Below the pieces are notes generated by a model. It ran no database searches, was not told where the DNA came from, and worked only from the letters and a program-made list of their open reading frames with translations. From the NCBI RefSeq assembly GCF_001039355.2, contig NW_019773554.1, positions 30,169 through 59,833 of the forward strand: a DNA stretch of 29,665 nucleotides. Reading direction: 5' to 3'. The position numbers were made by a program, and so were the translations under genes. Position 1 is the first letter of the stretch; each line of letters starts with the position of its first letter. Origin of the DNA: Lingula anatina (Eukaryota; Brachiopoda; Lingulata; Lingulida; Lingulidae). Below, one piece after another: positions 9,501 to 17,631 of this stretch.

Positions 9501-11700
9501 GCCGTTGAAGGGTGACTGCAGCACTGCCCCAACCACTACTGCCACTGATCCAGCCACATCTAGCAGTCCAGTGAAGGCCTTCCCCAAGTCCATGCAGTCT
9601 CACCCAGCCTACAGACAGGGGTATGCCATAGCCAGTGCTATAGCCAGTAAGAACCCAGAGTTGTTTCGTATGATGCAACCTGGTATGATGAACTCCCGAA
9701 TGGCTTACAGCCAGGCTCTGGCAGCCATGTCTCAGGGCCAAGTGCCAGAACCCCCAGGGAATAGCACGGTCCCCCCTGGGAATAGCACTCACCCACAGGT
9801 GAGTGGGAACAGTGGCCCCCCAGGTGTAAACCAGCAAGTGCCTGGTTCCTCGGAGATGATGGTTTCACAAGGATGCAGCACTCCCATGCCACAGCCCCAC
9901 CCAGGGATGATAATGGAGCACCACCATTCTGGCGCCCGGTACCTGCAGCCTTACCCGGTCTCCACCTCAGGCAGTAGTACTGTGGTCTATTCACAGGTGG
10001 CACCACCTTACATGCACCAGTTTCAGGGGTTTCACCCTGGCTATTATCCCTTCCACCAGTTTATGGGGAACTCACAAGGGGAAAGCCAGCCTAAACCAAA
10101 GAAAAGGAGGACAAGAAGGAAAAAAGAAGTGGAATTGAAAGGGAGCAGCAAATCTCACAATGTGGAGGGAGAGGATACTGATGATGCCCCAGAAACTTTA
10201 GAAATGGTGCAAAATGAAACCCTTACCTTTCCAGAGCACAGAAAAGTGGACAACACAAGTGACATACAAACATCTCCCGTCAAAGTGGAAATTAAGGAGG
10301 AGATCACAAAGTCAAGCCCTCTTAGAAATGATGTCCCCAAAGATAAAGCTAGTTCATGTTCTATAGCAGAATCCAAGCTGGATCAGGAGCAGAACTGTAG
10401 TGAAATATCTAAGTCAGCAAGTAACTCTATAACAACAGAAGGATCTCCAATAAAAATGGAAAACAAAGAGATGCAGGATGTTTCTGATTATTTGACTAGG
10501 GATGTAGAAATTAAAAAAACAAACAGATGTGATTTTTCTTGTCAGACAGACCCCATCCTGCATACTAAAAATAAAATAAGTTCAAAAACAGGACATGTGC
10601 AAATAGAGGAAAATGCTGCACACATTTTAATGAGCAGCGGAAAGGATATCCCTGTTGAAGAATCTTCTTCTGGAAGGAAAGAGGTCAGACAACAGGATAG
10701 CAGGCTCAACGCAAAGTGTGTAGTTGAACTCAAGCCACTTTTCACCTCTGCAGGAGGCTTCTCTGCTTCAAATGGTGAAACATTCAATTTAAAGACATAT
10801 TCAGGTGTGAAAAGTTCACATATTCCTAATACAGGGGCGTCTCATAGTAACTCAGTTGAAGATAATGAAAAATCCACTGGCCTAGACCAAGAAGACATGC
10901 CACAGGCTGACCCAACAAGTGATGCATGTTATGACGAGAGTTTAAAGCAGACGATAGATGATTCAGAGGCTCCTCTGTTGGAGAAAGAAAACTGTAAAGA
11001 ATTGAACGTACCCGCCTATGAACCCACTGCTGATCGTACGCGATCCCCCAGCCCTCCCGTCATTGACAAATTCTGTGATACGCCAGTGAAAGATTTCAAA
11101 CATGGCCCTTTTGATCGTGTTTCCGATACCTCTGCCTCCGCCAGCCTGTTGTTTCTCGAGGAGCAACCTGTACTGGATATGAGGAGGGAAAGTGCAGAGG
11201 TGTTGTCCACAAAGGGTGTTCCTGATACTGGAGATGTGTTAAGTGTTAGACCGCACTGTGTTACACCAACGGGGATTGAGAGAGGATCGGCGTCGTCACC
11301 TCCAGAGGATATCCGTCACACTGGCGATGTGAGGGCCCAGGAGGAAGACAACAGTGCTAAGGCTTCAGTTTTCCTTCAAAAATTTAAAGCCATGTATGAT
11401 GGACACAGTAGAACTATAAACTCACCAAACCGTAAACAAGTAAACAAAAACTTACCGAGTTTGGCGCCTGCCTCGGATCTGTTATCGTCCACAGAAACTT
11501 TACACTCTGGGAAGTCTGATGAAAAATGCCATGACAAAAATGCCTCTAAATTCTTAAGTGGGTTAAAAGATATTGTGCACAAAATTAACTTCGGTACCAA
11601 AAGAGCTAAAACTTCTGTTCATCAGGTCAGTCAAGACGATAGTGTTGTTGGGAATACTAGGAAAATTGAACACAAACAAGATGAATATTTATCAGATTAA
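2789..11700 (+). CDS. BCL3-like: BCL3-like nuclear IkappaB protein, five coding exons (2789-3557, 6551-6725, 7491-7599, 7846-8047, 8720-11700)
   Basis: As modelled, a 1411-aa protein: a Ser/Gly/basic N-terminus (1-256), a linker, three ankyrin repeats (about 310-418), then a 993-residue disordered tail. The ankyrin segment has DEDGD-LPLHIAVV, VYNKLRQ-TPLHLAVIT and RHGQ-NAFHLAA, which matches the start of the BCL3 repeat domain almost motif by motif. Nuclear BCL3-type proteins bind p50/p52 NF-kappaB homodimers on DNA and modulate transcription. Basic KKRR (231-234) and KPKKRRTRRKK (877-887) motifs fit nuclear location. I see no DSGxxS phosphodegron of the cytoplasmic IkappaB-alpha type. All four introns are GT-AG and their phases join exactly. 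Repeats 4 to 6/7 are absent (see findings), so the model may lack an exon. Orthology to BCL3 rather than NFKBID/NFKBIZ is inferred from the ankyrin motifs only. Confidence 0.85.
3558..6550 (+). other. Intron 1 of the BCL3-like gene
   Basis: About 3 kb, from donor GTATGC to an acceptor tract ending TTTTCAG at 6550. It contains ATT/GTT microsatellite (about 3646-3690), a T23 run (3942-3964), a C run (about 4561-4569) and AAAT arrays (about 5276-5292, 5755-5775). No further coding exon is recognisable. Confidence 0.7.
3942..3964. repeat. Poly-T run in intron 1
   Basis: Twenty-three consecutive T followed by GCAG. Read on the minus strand it resembles the poly-A tail of a retroposed sequence, but I recognise no retroposon body. 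Confidence 0.85.
6551..6725 (+). CDS. BCL3-like: BCL3-like coding exon 2
   Basis: Encodes residues 257-315: a Ser/Ala/Thr/Pro-rich linker, then LIMLAECQMALRKDEDGD, the helix and DEDGD motif that open the first ankyrin repeat in BCL3-type proteins. It enters in phase 1 (A|CT gives Thr) and leaves in phase 2 at GACTT|GTAAG, so the Leu codon is completed by the next exon. Confidence 0.85.
6726..7490 (+). other. Intron 2 of the BCL3-like gene
   Basis: GTAAG donor; acceptor ATTTTTCCAG. It contains a fragment of a GATC-rich MITE family at about 7397-7475. Otherwise nothing is recognised. Confidence 0.75.
7397..7475. mobile_element. Partial copy of a GATC-rich foldback MITE
   Basis: GGGTCTGCCATATTTGATCC and TATTCTGAATGGGCT resemble one arm of the elements at 8473-8662 and 22887-23092. 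The opposite arm is not seen, so this is a half-element close to the intron 2 acceptor. Confidence 0.5.
7491..7599 (+). CDS. BCL3-like: BCL3-like coding exon 3 (ankyrin repeat 1)
   Basis: Encodes residues 315-351: PLHIAVVQEE, an AVEKLIQLM helix, then VDVYNKLRQ. This is the first ankyrin repeat up to the junction with repeat 2. It enters in phase 2 and ends in phase 0 at CGACAG|GTAAG. The match to BCL3 runs across both splice junctions, which supports them. Confidence 0.9.
7600..7845 (+). other. Intron 3 of the BCL3-like gene
   Basis: A short intron of 246 bp: GTAAGC donor, TGTTTTCAG acceptor. No other feature. Confidence 0.85.
7846..8047 (+). CDS. BCL3-like: BCL3-like coding exon 4 (ankyrin repeats 2 and 3)
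   Basis: Residues 352-418. Repeat 2 is TPLHLAVITQQ ... LLQHGATTALPNRHGQ. Repeat 3 is NAFHLAAK ... CLKILLRQ ... INARDYE. It enters in phase 0 and ends in phase 1 at TACGAAG|GTGGT, the point where BCL3-type proteins read NYDG/DYEG and continue into repeat 4. Here the next recognisable exon joins in phase (G|CT gives Ala) but is not an ankyrin sequence. Confidence 0.9.
8243..8267. repeat. Poly-G run with an unresolved base
   Basis: Twenty-four G followed by the only N in the window. It is a likely sequencing or assembly break point. Confidence 0.95.
8473..8662. mobile_element. GATC-family foldback MITE in intron 4
   Basis: The left end GGCCCCATTCAGAGTAAGGG and the right end CTATTCTGAATGAGCC are inverted copies. 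The arms continue inward through GACTAACTAGTCCGAGGGTC and GACCCTTGGACTATTTAGTC. About 190 bp, with no coding capacity. It shares arm sequence with the elements at 7397 and 22887. A target-site duplication is not clear. Confidence 0.65.
8720..11700 (+). CDS. BCL3-like: BCL3-like last coding exon (long disordered tail)
   Basis: Residues 419-1411, stop TAA at 11698-11700. It opens with a Ser/Thr/Pro stretch and a Met/Pro/Gly/Tyr-rich block (about 436-490, e.g. PMPPMMYPHMAG), comparable in composition to the Pro/Ser-rich C-terminus of BCL3. A second Met/Tyr/Pro-rich block precedes the strong basic motif KPKKRRTRRKK (877-887). Beyond it the sequence is acidic and Ser/Thr-rich, with sumoylation-type motifs VKVE (939-942), IKEE (943-946) and IKME (996-999). 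No further ankyrin repeat or enzymatic domain is visible. Uninterrupted coding over almost 3 kb confirms it is real. The tail is far longer than that of vertebrate BCL3. Confidence 0.85.
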
Positions 11701-12360
11701 GGTAGCTTCCAAAGTCCCGTGTCTTAAAGTTGCATAGAGTTTACACCCAAACCCAATATAGGGGTGCGGTTGATGTCACAGGCATGCTCTTAAAATTTTT
11801 AGTGCACAGATTGCAAACTGTGTCTGATTATTTTAGGGTCCCATGTGAAGAAGTTAAGGTCAAAGTTTCACTCTCCTGGAACCATGATAAATAAAAAATA
11901 ATTCAACTTCTATTCCCAAAATGGAAAATGCGTTACTGTCACAAATGCAAAACGTTCAACTACGAAACGTTTTACTCACTTCGAAAATTCAATCATCAGT
12001 GGATTTTGTTCTTTGATTTATCTCCAACAAGTATAACCTTGTAAAAAATTGTAATAATTTTCTGTATAGAGCAATTCATTGTCTTTGAGCTACTTTAGTT
12101 TGCTTGTCACTGAATATTAAATAAACGGGAAAATACACCCTACCGACAGTAAAATAAGCATTAAATAAATCATTTTCCCCTCATGCTCCAAATATTATAT
12201 AAGAAACGTCAAACTATCATGGAATCACATATTTTTCGGTCAGCAAAAGAAAACACTGTTTTGATATTTATAATAACGTCCTGATGTCATGTCTAATTTA
12301 CCAAGACTGCATATGAAGCACTACAAAATATATTGGAACGTGTTATAAAAATAAAATTAA
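11701..12360 (+). other. 3' UTR of the BCL3-like gene with several candidate poly(A) signals
   Basis: AT-rich sequence after the TAA. AATAAA occurs at 11890-11895, 12120-12125, 12164-12169 and 12350-12355. Which is used cannot be decided from sequence; several 3' ends are possible. Confidence 0.6.
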
Positions 12361-13123
12361 ATGACCCCGAACGTACGTTACCGTACGTTTTTTGGATCAT
12401 ACGTTACTCATTGAGTAATGTAAAAGACATAGTAAAAATTAAAATTTGAATTTAAATTGAGACAGTCGTGGATTTTTGTTCTATACACATATATGATTTA
12501 AAAAATTGAATTCAACTTTGAATTCATTCAATTCTATTTTTTGACACTTCAACATGTGAAATGCACCTCTATATTGGGTTTGTGTGTTTAATGTTGTTGT
12601 TCTAGTGTTCTCTGTGGTTTTCATGTACTTTGCAGAAACTCGTATTCTTTTTTTAGATTGGTTACTTCAAGCTAGACACTTGCAGTTAATCGGGCACTCT
12701 TACTCGCAGAAAAATAAGATAACTTGCTAAACATTAAAACCAGATTTTTTTAGAATACAATAATAAGTGACTTTTTTTTATTTAAGGGGTACTAGCAAAC
12801 GTTATCTTTCAAAAGGAATGAATTTAAAGGGACACATAAATTACTTGAAGTTGACTAGCGCGAAAAGTGCGTCGTCACTGCAGTGCTAAAGTAAGTCGAT
12901 GTCGGACCGTCATGACGAGACCCGTACGTGTGATTTTGCATACCAAGGTCTATCTGTGACAAATCAGAAATATATGTTTTAAATAGCTTTAACATAATTT
13001 TGGACGGTTTATCTGTGCTTTAACTATTTGTATTTAAAAGTTACAAATACAGACGTCATGCAGGATGACCGTACTTTGCGCCACCAGCGCCACTGGCATG
13101 ATGTTCATATGGATATCGGTTTT

Positions 13124-13125
<2 letters not shown>
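12361..13125. other. Intergenic DNA after the BCL3-like gene
   Basis: No coding sequence is recognised. It contains repeated ACGT-centred palindromes near 12370-12390 and the palindrome TTACTCATTGAGTAA (12404-12418). A segment around 12925-12950 (CGTACGTGTGATTTTGCATA) resembles one at about 13232-13250, hinting at a degraded repeat. Confidence 0.5.

Positions 13126-13154
<29 letters not shown>
13126..13154. repeat. Poly-A run (29 A)
   Basis: An uninterrupted A tract directly before the TTAA-flanked element. It could be the tail of a short retroposon lying to its left, but I recognise no body. Confidence 0.85.
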
Positions 13155-13155
<1 letters not shown>

Positions 13156-13156
<1 letters not shown>

Positions 13157-13289
13157 TAAGTCAGTTACCTGGCTTTGTTGACCAGGATTTCCACGAGAGT
13201 GCTCTAAAACTGTTTCTGATAGAGTAAGATACGCACGTGTGATTATGTAACGATGGTAACAAAGATGTTAGCCACCAGTACTGACTTAA
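13156..13289. mobile_element. Possible TTAA-flanked MITE (piggyBac-like)
   Basis: TTAAGTCAGT at 13156-13165 and ACTGACTTAA at 13280-13289 form a perfect 10-bp inverted repeat that ends in TTAA on both sides. Inward, TACCTGGC and GCCACCAGT are roughly complementary. TTAA duplication is the signature of piggyBac-type elements. It is only 134 bp and non-coding. The assignment is tentative because the arms are short. Confidence 0.4.
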
Positions 13290-13290
13290 T

Positions 13291-13341
<51 letters not shown>

Positions 13342-13344
13342 TTT
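13288..13344. repeat. (ATTT)n microsatellite
   Basis: Pure TTTA/ATTT units. It faces the inverted (TAAA)n array at 13386. Confidence 0.95.
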
Positions 13345-13385
13345 TGTGAAACCGTTGCAAGAGTTATTTTCTAGACAGCATGGGC

Positions 13386-13424
<39 letters not shown>
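13386..13424. repeat. (TAAA)n microsatellite
   Basis: Pure TAAA units, the reverse complement of the array 42 bp upstream. Confidence 0.95.
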
Positions 13425-13425
<1 letters not shown>

Positions 13426-13950
13426 GCAATTCTGATTAAACACATCCAGGGTTATCCGTTGGAATGGTTGAATGATTTAAAACAAAATCAGTCCACAGAG
13501 AAGTCAGGCCACTACGTAAGTCATGGGCTATTTAATTTTGAATCAACTGTAGCATATCTCAGTTGTCTATAATATTAGTGAAATAAACTGTCACTTATTT
13601 GATATGACAATCAAAGAGCTTTTGTTCAAAATTAATTTAATCAAACATAATTCAGGAAAATATATCTATGATATATTTATCTTTGGGAACCCTCTAAAGA
13701 GCAGAAAGGCAGAGGAAAACAAAGTTGAGGGAGAGAATAAAACGAGTTAAGTGATGAATGTTTCGACCATGAAATAACAAAGGATAAAGAGGAAATTACA
13801 TTGTGAATGTCAAAACCAAAACAAGAAAAATGAATGTACTAGTCGTGAAGAAAAAAATGTGAGGGCATAAAAATCTGCACAATGAGTAGGTTACGAGTAA
13901 CTTTTTTCTATAGGTCAAGATATCTAAGTTGAAGTAGTGGAACACAAAGT
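13425..13950. other. AT-rich intergenic DNA
   Basis: Nothing is recognised on either strand. Confidence 0.5.
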
Positions 13951-13952
13951 AT

Positions 13953-14181
13953 TTGCCTCCTCAAGGAAACGGAACATTTTGTCTGAAAACGCCATACAGG
14001 AATATTCCTGATGGTCTTAAAACGCAGAACATCCGCAACGATCCAAGTTCTTACCCAACTAGTTATAGACTATTAGTGCCCAGTGAGACTTTGTCAGCAG
14101 CTGCTGCTAAAATTGTCAGGAAGGCTGAAAAATATGTCAGGAAGGCCAAAACATACGTCGAATCTGTCACGTCTATATGGC

Positions 14182-14192
<11 letters not shown>
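13953..14192 (+). pseudogene. Unidentified 79-codon open stretch ending at a GATA array
   Basis: An open frame with no ATG start. Its C-terminal part has two similar units, KIVRKAEKYVRKAKTYVE, and it ends SIWQDR inside a GATA microsatellite. An open frame running into a simple-repeat tail is a pattern seen at 3' ends of non-LTR retrotransposons, so a retrotransposon fragment is one reading; a chance ORF is equally possible. No family is recognised. Confidence 0.25.

Positions 14193-14215
<23 letters not shown>
14184..14215. repeat. (GATA)n microsatellite
   Basis: About eight uninterrupted GATA units. Confidence 0.95.
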
Positions 14216-14216
<1 letters not shown>

Positions 14217-14224
14217 AAGAAGAC

Positions 14225-14260
14225 GCTTGAGTTTCGCACCTTTAGGTGAGAAACTTAAGC
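14225..14260. repeat. Short hairpin next to the GATA array
   Basis: GCTTGAGTTTCGCACCT and AGGTGAGAAACTTAAGC pair at 15 of 17 positions across a 2-nt loop. Confidence 0.6.
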
Positions 14261-14601
14261 TTCATCAATTATCGAACTATGTTATGGGAAGGTACGGAAC
14301 AGGTGCGCAGCTGTGTTAAAACACGTCCCCTGGAAGCTCTGTTCTGAGTTGTCCTATTTAATAATAATTTTTTTACCATGACATGATACATAATAACCAA
14401 TTTTTTGTTTTAGTTACTCTATCAAATCGATCATTTTCCACTGATCAAAATCAAGAATGTATATAATGATTTCCCTTTGGTGTAAATGCTTGTTACATAA
14501 ACAGAGAACCAGAGAGAGAGAGAGAGGAGGTAGGGGAAGTGCTGGAAGCCACCTTTGGAGTGGCTAAAGAATTTTAATTTTAAAATTTATAAGTTGTTTT
14601 C
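14261..14601. other. Intergenic DNA with a short (AG)n tract
   Basis: Contains AG repeats at about 14511-14526. Nothing else is recognised. Confidence 0.5.
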
Positions 14602-14943
14602 CGGGCCCGTAGCCGGGGGAGGGGGGGGGGGTCGAAAGAACTGCCCTTTTTGCCAGGAAAAGGTCCATTTGGGTACAAAAACGACACACCCATCAATAGC
14701 AATAGTCGTTTTATTCTGTGCTGCTTCCCAGTAATCATTCCAAAAGTATTTGTATAGATTTGTATAACTGTTGTAAGTTTTTATGATTAGAGTAGAGAGC
14801 CTGTAAAATGTAACGTGTGCTCATTTTAGTGCTTAATAAATTTTATTATTATAATTTTATTTAAGTACACATAGGCTTCATTGTAAAAGGTCCACTTTAT
14901 TAGAAAAAGAACCACCCCTTTGAAGTTGCTGGCTACGGGCCTG
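14602..14943. mobile_element. hAT-like MITE with GGCCCGTAGCC ends
   Basis: The left end reads CGGGCCCGTAGCC and the right end GGCTACGGGCCTG, its near-exact inverse. Both are followed inward by G/C-rich or purine tracts (a G run near 14619-14631 on the left). The 342-bp body has no coding capacity. A CAG-beginning terminal repeat is typical of hAT-superfamily non-autonomous elements, so this assignment is an inference. The flanks show TTTTC on both sides, but offset, so no clean 8-bp duplication is seen. Confidence 0.6.
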
Positions 14944-15068
14944 TTTTCTTACATACAGTTATAGTAATGTGCATAAAATATATAACTGGCAAACTTAACA
15001 AATCTAAATTTTATATGAAGCAACAGGCTTTTCGTCTATCTGGTACACTTACAACCAAAATGTACTGT

Positions 15069-15350
15069 TTAATACGTTGTAGTCACCCTATAAATCGTCA
15101 GCACTCCTTTATAATATAAACGGCTTGTGTAGAAGAGTCCCAGTTCTGCAGGACCTTGGGGCTTTCTGCATCTAAACATCGAACATGGATATGAGCAAAG
15201 GTACATTCCCCAACCATTCCGTAATTTTAAAGCCTCAGATTCCTCACTTTCAGACTCTGTGGAATCCGACAAATCAGACAAATAGCTTATCAAAGGATCA
15301 AACGGGTATGGAGAGATTTCTAGATCTACGGCTATGTCTTCCATCCCCAT
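15069..15350 (-). pseudogene. Acidic ORF fragment with a YLSDLSD motif (transposon-derived?)
   Basis: A 93-codon minus-strand frame: MGMEDIAVDLEISPYPFDP, then ISYLSDLSDSTESESEESEA, then a Cys-containing stretch (CSYPCSMFRCRK). The YLSDLSD part reappears in inverted orientation at 15970-16010, and the DNA similarity continues through GGTTGGGGAATGTA. The layout (acidic Ser/Glu segment followed by closely spaced cysteines) recalls P2X7-like intracellular-domain genes that have multiplied in some invertebrates, but the match is weak. Treat as an unidentified repeat-borne fragment. Confidence 0.35.
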
Positions 15351-15539
15351 GATCCCGAATGTCGAACTTTGGCGAATAATAACGTTCTATTCGCCCAAGT
15401 GTGGAACGATTAGCCGACTGCCTATATACTTTCATACTACACAAGCCCCCAAATTTTATTTTATATGTCTATCATTTAAATATACTTTATCATACAATTG
15501 CCCTGCATAAATGGTAGTATATTGTTCATGGTCTAAACG

Positions 15540-15792
15540 CTGGCACCTAGGGTCTGGATCTGCGCCTGCTGCAGGTCACCCGTACTGTCCTGGCAGTATG
15601 GGGACGGCGTTGTCCTGCCGGAACAAGCGTATAAAGGACTTCATATCCGTACGGGTCGCAAATCAAATTTTCACCTGGTATCCCTGCAATCACAGTGAGT
15701 GCTGTCTGGAAATTGCCACTTATGCCCGCCTGAGACAAAACTGTGGAAATGGCAATGATATGAGCCCTGTCCAGATCAGACAGCCGTGGCAT
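15540..15792 (-). pseudogene. Tc1/mariner-type transposase N-terminal fragment
   Basis: Reading leftward from an ATG at 15792, the frame begins MPRLSDLDRAHIIAI, which matches the start of the helix-turn-helix domain in Tc1-family transposases (typically MPRLSDLDRAR...). Downstream it degenerates, although GQRRPHTARTV and VTCSRRRSRP recall the Arg/Pro-rich linker after that domain. The DDE catalytic part is absent, so it cannot be active. The open frame extends a further 31 codons upstream to 15885. It sits between the two inverted YLSDLSD fragments. Confidence 0.55.
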
Positions 15793-15959
15793 GATGTCTG
15801 CATGGTGAACTTGGTTTTCTGAATTCTTTGCTGGTGGACAATTTATTTTTGCGAGAATATAGTCTGAAAATCTACAGCAAGCCATACTCTGAAGGCATCA
15901 GAAAAACAGGTTTTGGAGACTATAACAGAAAGTCCAACCTTCATTTAGTAAAAATGGTA

Positions 15960-16230
15960 AGGGTTATTCTCTATTTGTCAGATTTGTCGGATTTCAGAAA
16001 GTGGCGAATCTAAGGTTGACGCATGGGATCTCTCTTCAGATTATCTGCCTTAATTCGTTTTCTGGCTTTGGAATCACGGGATGGTAGGGGAATGTATGTT
16101 TGCTTTTACCGGGTTAAAGTTACAAATTTGGTTTCAAATATCATGACAAATGGGCACGAGGATTACGTTATGGAGTTGCAACGTGTTTTCGTGACATGTA
16201 ATACGAAGAGATCGTTATTAGTGACATGAT
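15960..16230 (+). repeat. Inverted second copy of the YLSDLSD-bearing repeat
   Basis: The DNA at 15970-16000 (TTTGTCAGATTTGTCGGAT) and at about 16085-16110 (GGTAGGGGAATGTATGTTTG) is the reverse complement, with substitutions, of 15180-15300. The reading frame is broken after YLSDLSD. With the first copy it forms inverted flanks about 650 bp apart. Confidence 0.55.
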
Positions 16231-16470
16231 ACCTTACATGGCGCGTTGGAACTTGGAAGTAATAATATAATGGCAAGGTGTCTTTATAAAGTTAAAGAGA
16301 TAACGATAAAAGGAGCTCCCAGGCCACACCCAACCCCACCTCATCCCCCCTGATTGTCAGTAACGCCCAAAAAACATGTTTCTTTGTCAAACGTTTGCTT
16401 TTGAATGATTTTGGGAAAGAGAGTGCTGGTCGGGTGCCTCCGCCTCTTATAGACACGACATACAACTCAA
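16231..16470. other. Unannotated repeat-region spacer
   Basis: No coding sequence is seen. A C/A-rich patch lies at 16318-16352. Confidence 0.4.
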
Positions 16471-16998
16471 CACGACGGGTGTGCCAGGAATGGTAGATCT
16501 AGGAATGGAAGCACGGGTCCCATGTCATTAACACAGGTTAGGGTTAGTCGGCATTGGGGAGCATTGGGGATATAATAGGGAATGGAATTCCGGTCACACC
16601 GTGTTTCAACTGCTGCCAGCGCCAAAGAACTGGTAGGCCTATATATAGTGTCCGTCATCAAACTTAGTTCGTTCTTGGTATTTCACCTTTTTTACCGCTG
16701 TCAGTAGGTATACCGGGTGTGCTGGTGATCGCGTCGGGCCGAGCACGTTTCTGGACTTGCTTTCTTCGAAATATCTGGAATATTTGGAAAAAGGTCTGAA
16801 TGGTATTAATGAAAATTAACCTCACACGCACTATATATACATGTAGTTCTAGGAATGTAATCTGGGCTCCCATACGACTGGCACAGGTTAGGGTTAGCTG
16901 GAGTATTAATATTGGGGTTAGTATATGGGACGAATGTCACCCGTATAAGGTACTGCAATGGGGAGTGAACAACGGTTTCTAGCAGGCTAGCATTCCCA

Positions 16999-17276
16999 GG
17001 CCTACCCAACTACCAGACTCGATCAGCACATAATGATCCTGAATTAACCGGTATATCGGACCATACTACCCGTTTTCAAGGTGTGTGTCAGATCGCATTT
17101 CGGAGTATCAGTCAGAACACCGACAGGATGAGCCCGCGGTCGTCCTACAGAATTTGTTCTGGGGTATGATACTCCGAAATGCGATCTGGCACACACCTTG
17201 AAAACGGGTAGTATGGTTCGATATACCGGTTAATTCAGGATCCTTATGTGCCTATAGTCTGGTAGTTGGGTAGGCC
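16999..17276. mobile_element. Long foldback element with ~110-bp arms
   Basis: The left arm 16999-17110 starts GGCCTACCCAACTACCAGAC and the right arm 17167-17276 is its inverse, with roughly 95% identity by eye. A shorter inner pair (CAGAACA/TGTTCTG) lies within the 56-bp loop. It is non-coding and splits a tandem-array unit, since ATTCCTGTCACAC resumes just after it. Near-identical arms suggest a fairly recent insertion. Confidence 0.75.
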
Positions 17277-17351
17277 CGATTCCTGTCACACAGGTGTAAC
17301 GAGACTGAGGGTTCGTGTAACAGAAAGTTCACCCTCCATTTAGTTTCAGTG

Positions 17352-17631
17352 CATTGGCGGACTTGGGGGGGGGGGGGAGGGGGAGAGGGGTCAGGGGGGT
17401 TCTTACAAGCCCTTCGTTTTCTTAAAAAATCACATCAAGGGTCCCCTCTTGAAATAAGAATTTTGACTAGCTGAATCATAGTTTTAAACAGTACCAAATA
17501 ACATCGTTTGTCCTCTTAAATACAATAGACTTTGGACCCCTTCAGCGGGCCCTGAACCCCACGCCAAGGGGGGGGGGGGGGTCCGCTTCATATCTACGAA
17601 CCCCCTACAAATAATCCTGGATCCGCCCCTG
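17352..17631. mobile_element. hAT-like MITE with GGCGGA ends and poly-G tracts
   Basis: The left end CATTGGCGGACTTGGGG and the right end CCTGGATCCGCCCCTG are inverted relatives of the consensus CAGTGGCGGATCCAGG, common on hAT-type MITEs. G runs follow the left end (about 17365-17378) and lie near the right end (about 17569-17581). 280 bp, non-coding, inserted in the tandem array. Confidence 0.6.

Noticed and set aside
9217-10006. Long minus-strand frames opposite the last exon
   Set aside because: Antisense shadows of the Ser/Pro/Met-rich coding exon; the composition mirrors it and no domain is seen.
12404-12418. Perfect palindrome TTACTCATTGAGTAA
   Set aside because: It resembles overlapping bZIP half-sites but is not an AP-1 consensus and lies in gene-free DNA past the BCL3-like 3' end.
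16535-16897. GGTTAGGGTTAG occurrences as interstitial telomere repeats
   Set aside because: Fewer than two hexamers each, and explained as part of the tandem unit.
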